Part shown: positions 13,648 through 15,181 of the stretch, in pieces | How the letters are laid out: the number at the start of each line of letters is the position of its first letter | Position numbering within the stretch: position 1 is the first letter of the stretch | DNA from: Thermoflexales bacterium | Lineage (GTDB): Bacteria > Chloroflexota > Anaerolineae > Fen-1058 | Assembly: GCA_016931085.1 (NCBI GenBank) | Contig: JAFGFO010000299.1 | Coordinates: 1-15,181 of the forward strand | Direction: 5' to 3' | DNA: 15,181 bases | Position numbers and translations under genes: made by a program | The notes under the pieces: model-generated | Database searches by the model: none | Told to the model about the DNA's origin: nothing | What the model saw: the letters and a program-made list of their open reading frames with translations, nothing else

Positions 13648-15117
13648 CTACTTGGGCAGGGTGAAAAAAAAGGTGCTGCCCTGTCCCAGCTTGGATTCCA
13701 CCCACACTCTTCCGCCGTACAACTCGATGGCTTTTTTCACCACTGTCAGGCCGACGCCGGTGCTTTCGACCTGGTCGCGCGGCTGCAGGGTTTGGAAAAG
13801 TTGAAAGATCTTGTCAAAGTACTTTTCCTCGATGCCCGGCCCATTATCGGCCACGCTGAACTGCCAGGCCTGCTCCAGTTCCAGGCTACTGACTCGCACT
13901 TCGCCCTGGGGTTTGTCCATGTACTTGACGGCGTTGCCGAGCAAATTTTGGAAAATTTGTCCCAGGCGTGTCTTTTCGCACACCAGTGTTGGCAGCTCGG
14001 TCTCTACACTCACGGTAATGTGAGGCGGCGGCGCGAGCGAGTCGATCACCTCGGCCAGCAGTTGATTCAGATCGACGCTGACCTTTTCCTCGCGGGCGCG
14101 CCCCACCCGTGAATACTGCAACACACCTTCGATTAGATCGTGCATGCGCTTGACCCGTGCCATCAGCAGGCTCACCATCTCCTGGCCTTCTGATCCCAAC
14201 TGCTCGCGATAGTCTTGCGCCAGCCACTCGGCCAGCGAGCTGATCGCGCGCAGGGGGGCCTTGAGATCGTGCGAAACGATATAGGCAAAGTCCTTCAACT
14301 CCTGATTGGCGTTTTCAAGCTCCTTGAGCAACTGTGCTTGCCGCTCTTCGGCCTGCTTGCGGGCCGTGATGTCCTGCTTGATGGCGATAAAGTGCGTGAT
14401 CCGTCCGCGCTCGTCGCGCACCGGGGTGATGGTTTGCTCTTCGACGTAGGTGCTGCCATCCTGCCGGCGGTTGATCAGCTCGCCTCGCCATACCTGCCCG
14501 GCCAGCACCTTCTCCCAAAGCTCCTTGTATACGGCTGTGTCTTGTTGGTTCGATTTGAGCAGGCGCGTGTTGTGGCCCACGGCCTGGTCCAGGCGATAGC
14601 CCGTGATGCGCGTAAAGGCCGGGTTGGCCCAGGTGATGCGTCCCTGGCGGTCGGTGATCATGATCGCGTTGGCGGCCGCCTCCAGCGCCGTGCTTTGCAG
14701 GCGCAGTTGTTCTTCCGCCCGCCGGCGCTCAGTGATGTCGACCAGGTAGCTGATCACCATGACACCGCTCTGCGTTGCAATCGCGTTCAGCCCCACCTCG
14801 ACCGGGAACTCGCTGCCGTCTTTGCGCCGGGCGGCCAGCTCGAGATGGGTGCCCATGGGGCGGGGACAGGGTTCGGCCATGTAGCAGCGGCGATGCTGTA
14901 CGTGGACTTGCTCGAAGCGCTGAGGGATCAACATCTCGATGGGCTGGCCGGCCAGCTCGTCCTGTTCGTAGCCAAACTCTTGCCTGGCCCTGGCGTTGGC
15001 CAGCGCGATGTGGCCGTGGTCGTCTACAATGATGACGGCCACTGGCGCGTATTCCAACAATGCGCGGAACTCGCCCTCGCGCAATATGTCTTCGATGGGT
15101 TCTTGTGATGGTGACAT
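13648..15117 (-). CDS. PAS-PAS histidine kinase (phytochrome-type kinase core)
   Basis: The 489-residue soluble protein has PAS at about 13-130 and a second PAS with PAC motif at about 140-252 (G-H-N-T-R-L-L-K-S-N-Q-Q-D; the LOV-type flavin-binding Cys is absent). A coiled coil is followed by HisKA with S-H-D-L-K-A-P-L-R-A-I (H283). HATPase_c has N391-x-x-x-N395, D424-N-G-P-G-I and S-T-G-V-G-L (452-457). The S-H-D-L-K-A-P-L core is the class found in cyanobacterial phytochromes and relatives that signal to Rcp1-type regulators, and such a regulator follows directly downstream. The ligand sensed by the PAS domains cannot be told. Start: ATG 15117, with an in-frame TAA 9 nt upstream; no good Shine-Dalgarno is visible. 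It is the first gene of the signalling cluster, with only 64 bp of upstream sequence in the window and no clear promoter there. Confidence 0.92.
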   Translation of the reverse strand: MSPSQEPIEDILREGEFRALLEYAPVAVIIVDDHGHIALANARARQEFGYEQDELAGQPIEMLIPQRFEQVHVQHRRCYMAEPCPRPMGTHLELAARRKDGSEFPVEVGLNAIATQSGVMVISYLVDITERRRAEEQLRLQSTALEAAANAIMITDRQGRITWANPAFTRITGYRLDQAVGHNTRLLKSNQQDTAVYKELWEKVLAGQVWRGELINRRQDGSTYVEEQTITPVRDERGRITHFIAIKQDITARKQAEERQAQLLKELENANQELKDFAYIVSHDLKAPLRAISSLAEWLAQDYREQLGSEGQEMVSLLMARVKRMHDLIEGVLQYSRVGRAREEKVSVDLNQLLAEVIDSLAPPPHITVSVETELPTLVCEKTRLGQIFQNLLGNAVKYMDKPQGEVRVSSLELEQAWQFSVADNGPGIEEKYFDKIFQLFQTLQPRDQVESTGVGLTVVKKAIELYGGRVWVESKLGQGSTFFFTLPK

Positions 15118-15181
15118 AGGTATTTAGTCGACCAAGCCTCATTTTTGGTGTTTAGACTAATCTCAAACGACCCCCATATAC

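Noticed and set aside
14555..14600. LOV photoreceptor reading of the second PAS domain in the 489-residue kinase
   Set aside because: The G-x-N-x-R pattern is present, but the flavin-adduct Cys position is Thr, so light sensing through a flavin-cysteinyl adduct is not supported.
15118..15181. Promoter for the PAS-PAS kinase
   Set aside because: Some AT-rich hexamers are present, but no -35/-10 pair with acceptable spacing could be read; the sequence ends at the window edge.

Overview
The window is GC-rich DNA that is almost fully coding. It holds nine protein genes (one cut by the left edge) and several small palindromic, MITE-like elements between or inside them. I saw no rRNA, tRNA, CRISPR array, integrase or transposase. 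The gene types point to a filamentous or environmental Chloroflexota bacterium of the Anaerolineae/Caldilineae kind: a C25 (gingipain-type) surface protease, very large GT-C membrane glycosyltransferases with repeated beta-sandwich tails, GAF/PAS kinases with N-terminal receiver domains, and frequent GTG starts. This assignment is inference from gene content, not from a marker gene.

Left part (1-1934, + strand): the 3' part of a C25 cysteine peptidase gene, overlapped by 41 nt by a YjbQ/UPF0047 gene. Next (1989-8389, - strand): two giant membrane proteins, first in transcription a PTPS-related/YfhO-like GT-C protein (1096 aa), then an ArnT/PMT-like GT-C protein (980 aa). They differ in their membrane halves but carry closely similar C-terminal beta-sandwich repeats. 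A palindromic element lies between them, and a short inverted repeat that contains both stop codons separates the second from the YjbQ gene. Their likely role is building or decorating cell-surface glycans.

Middle (8390-9307, + strand): a compact divergent promoter region and a xylose-isomerase-like TIM-barrel gene with the clearest sigma-70-type promoter in the window.

Right part (9327-15117, - strand): four signalling genes in one direction. In transcription order they are a PAS-PAS histidine kinase, a stand-alone Rcp1-type response regulator, a REC-HisKA-HATPase protein, and a REC-GAF-GAF-PAS-HisKA-HATPase protein. The last two share a kinase core that looks recently duplicated. Together they supply three kinase modules and three receivers but no DNA-binding or enzymatic output domain, so they look like a branched phosphorelay whose output is elsewhere. 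A 151-bp MITE-like element separates the first two genes, and a pair of tandem palindromes lies just upstream of the ribosome binding site of the third.

There is no gene-free stretch longer than 300 bases. The longest gaps are about 170 bp (4932-5098 and 13474-13647), and both are mostly filled by palindromic repeats.
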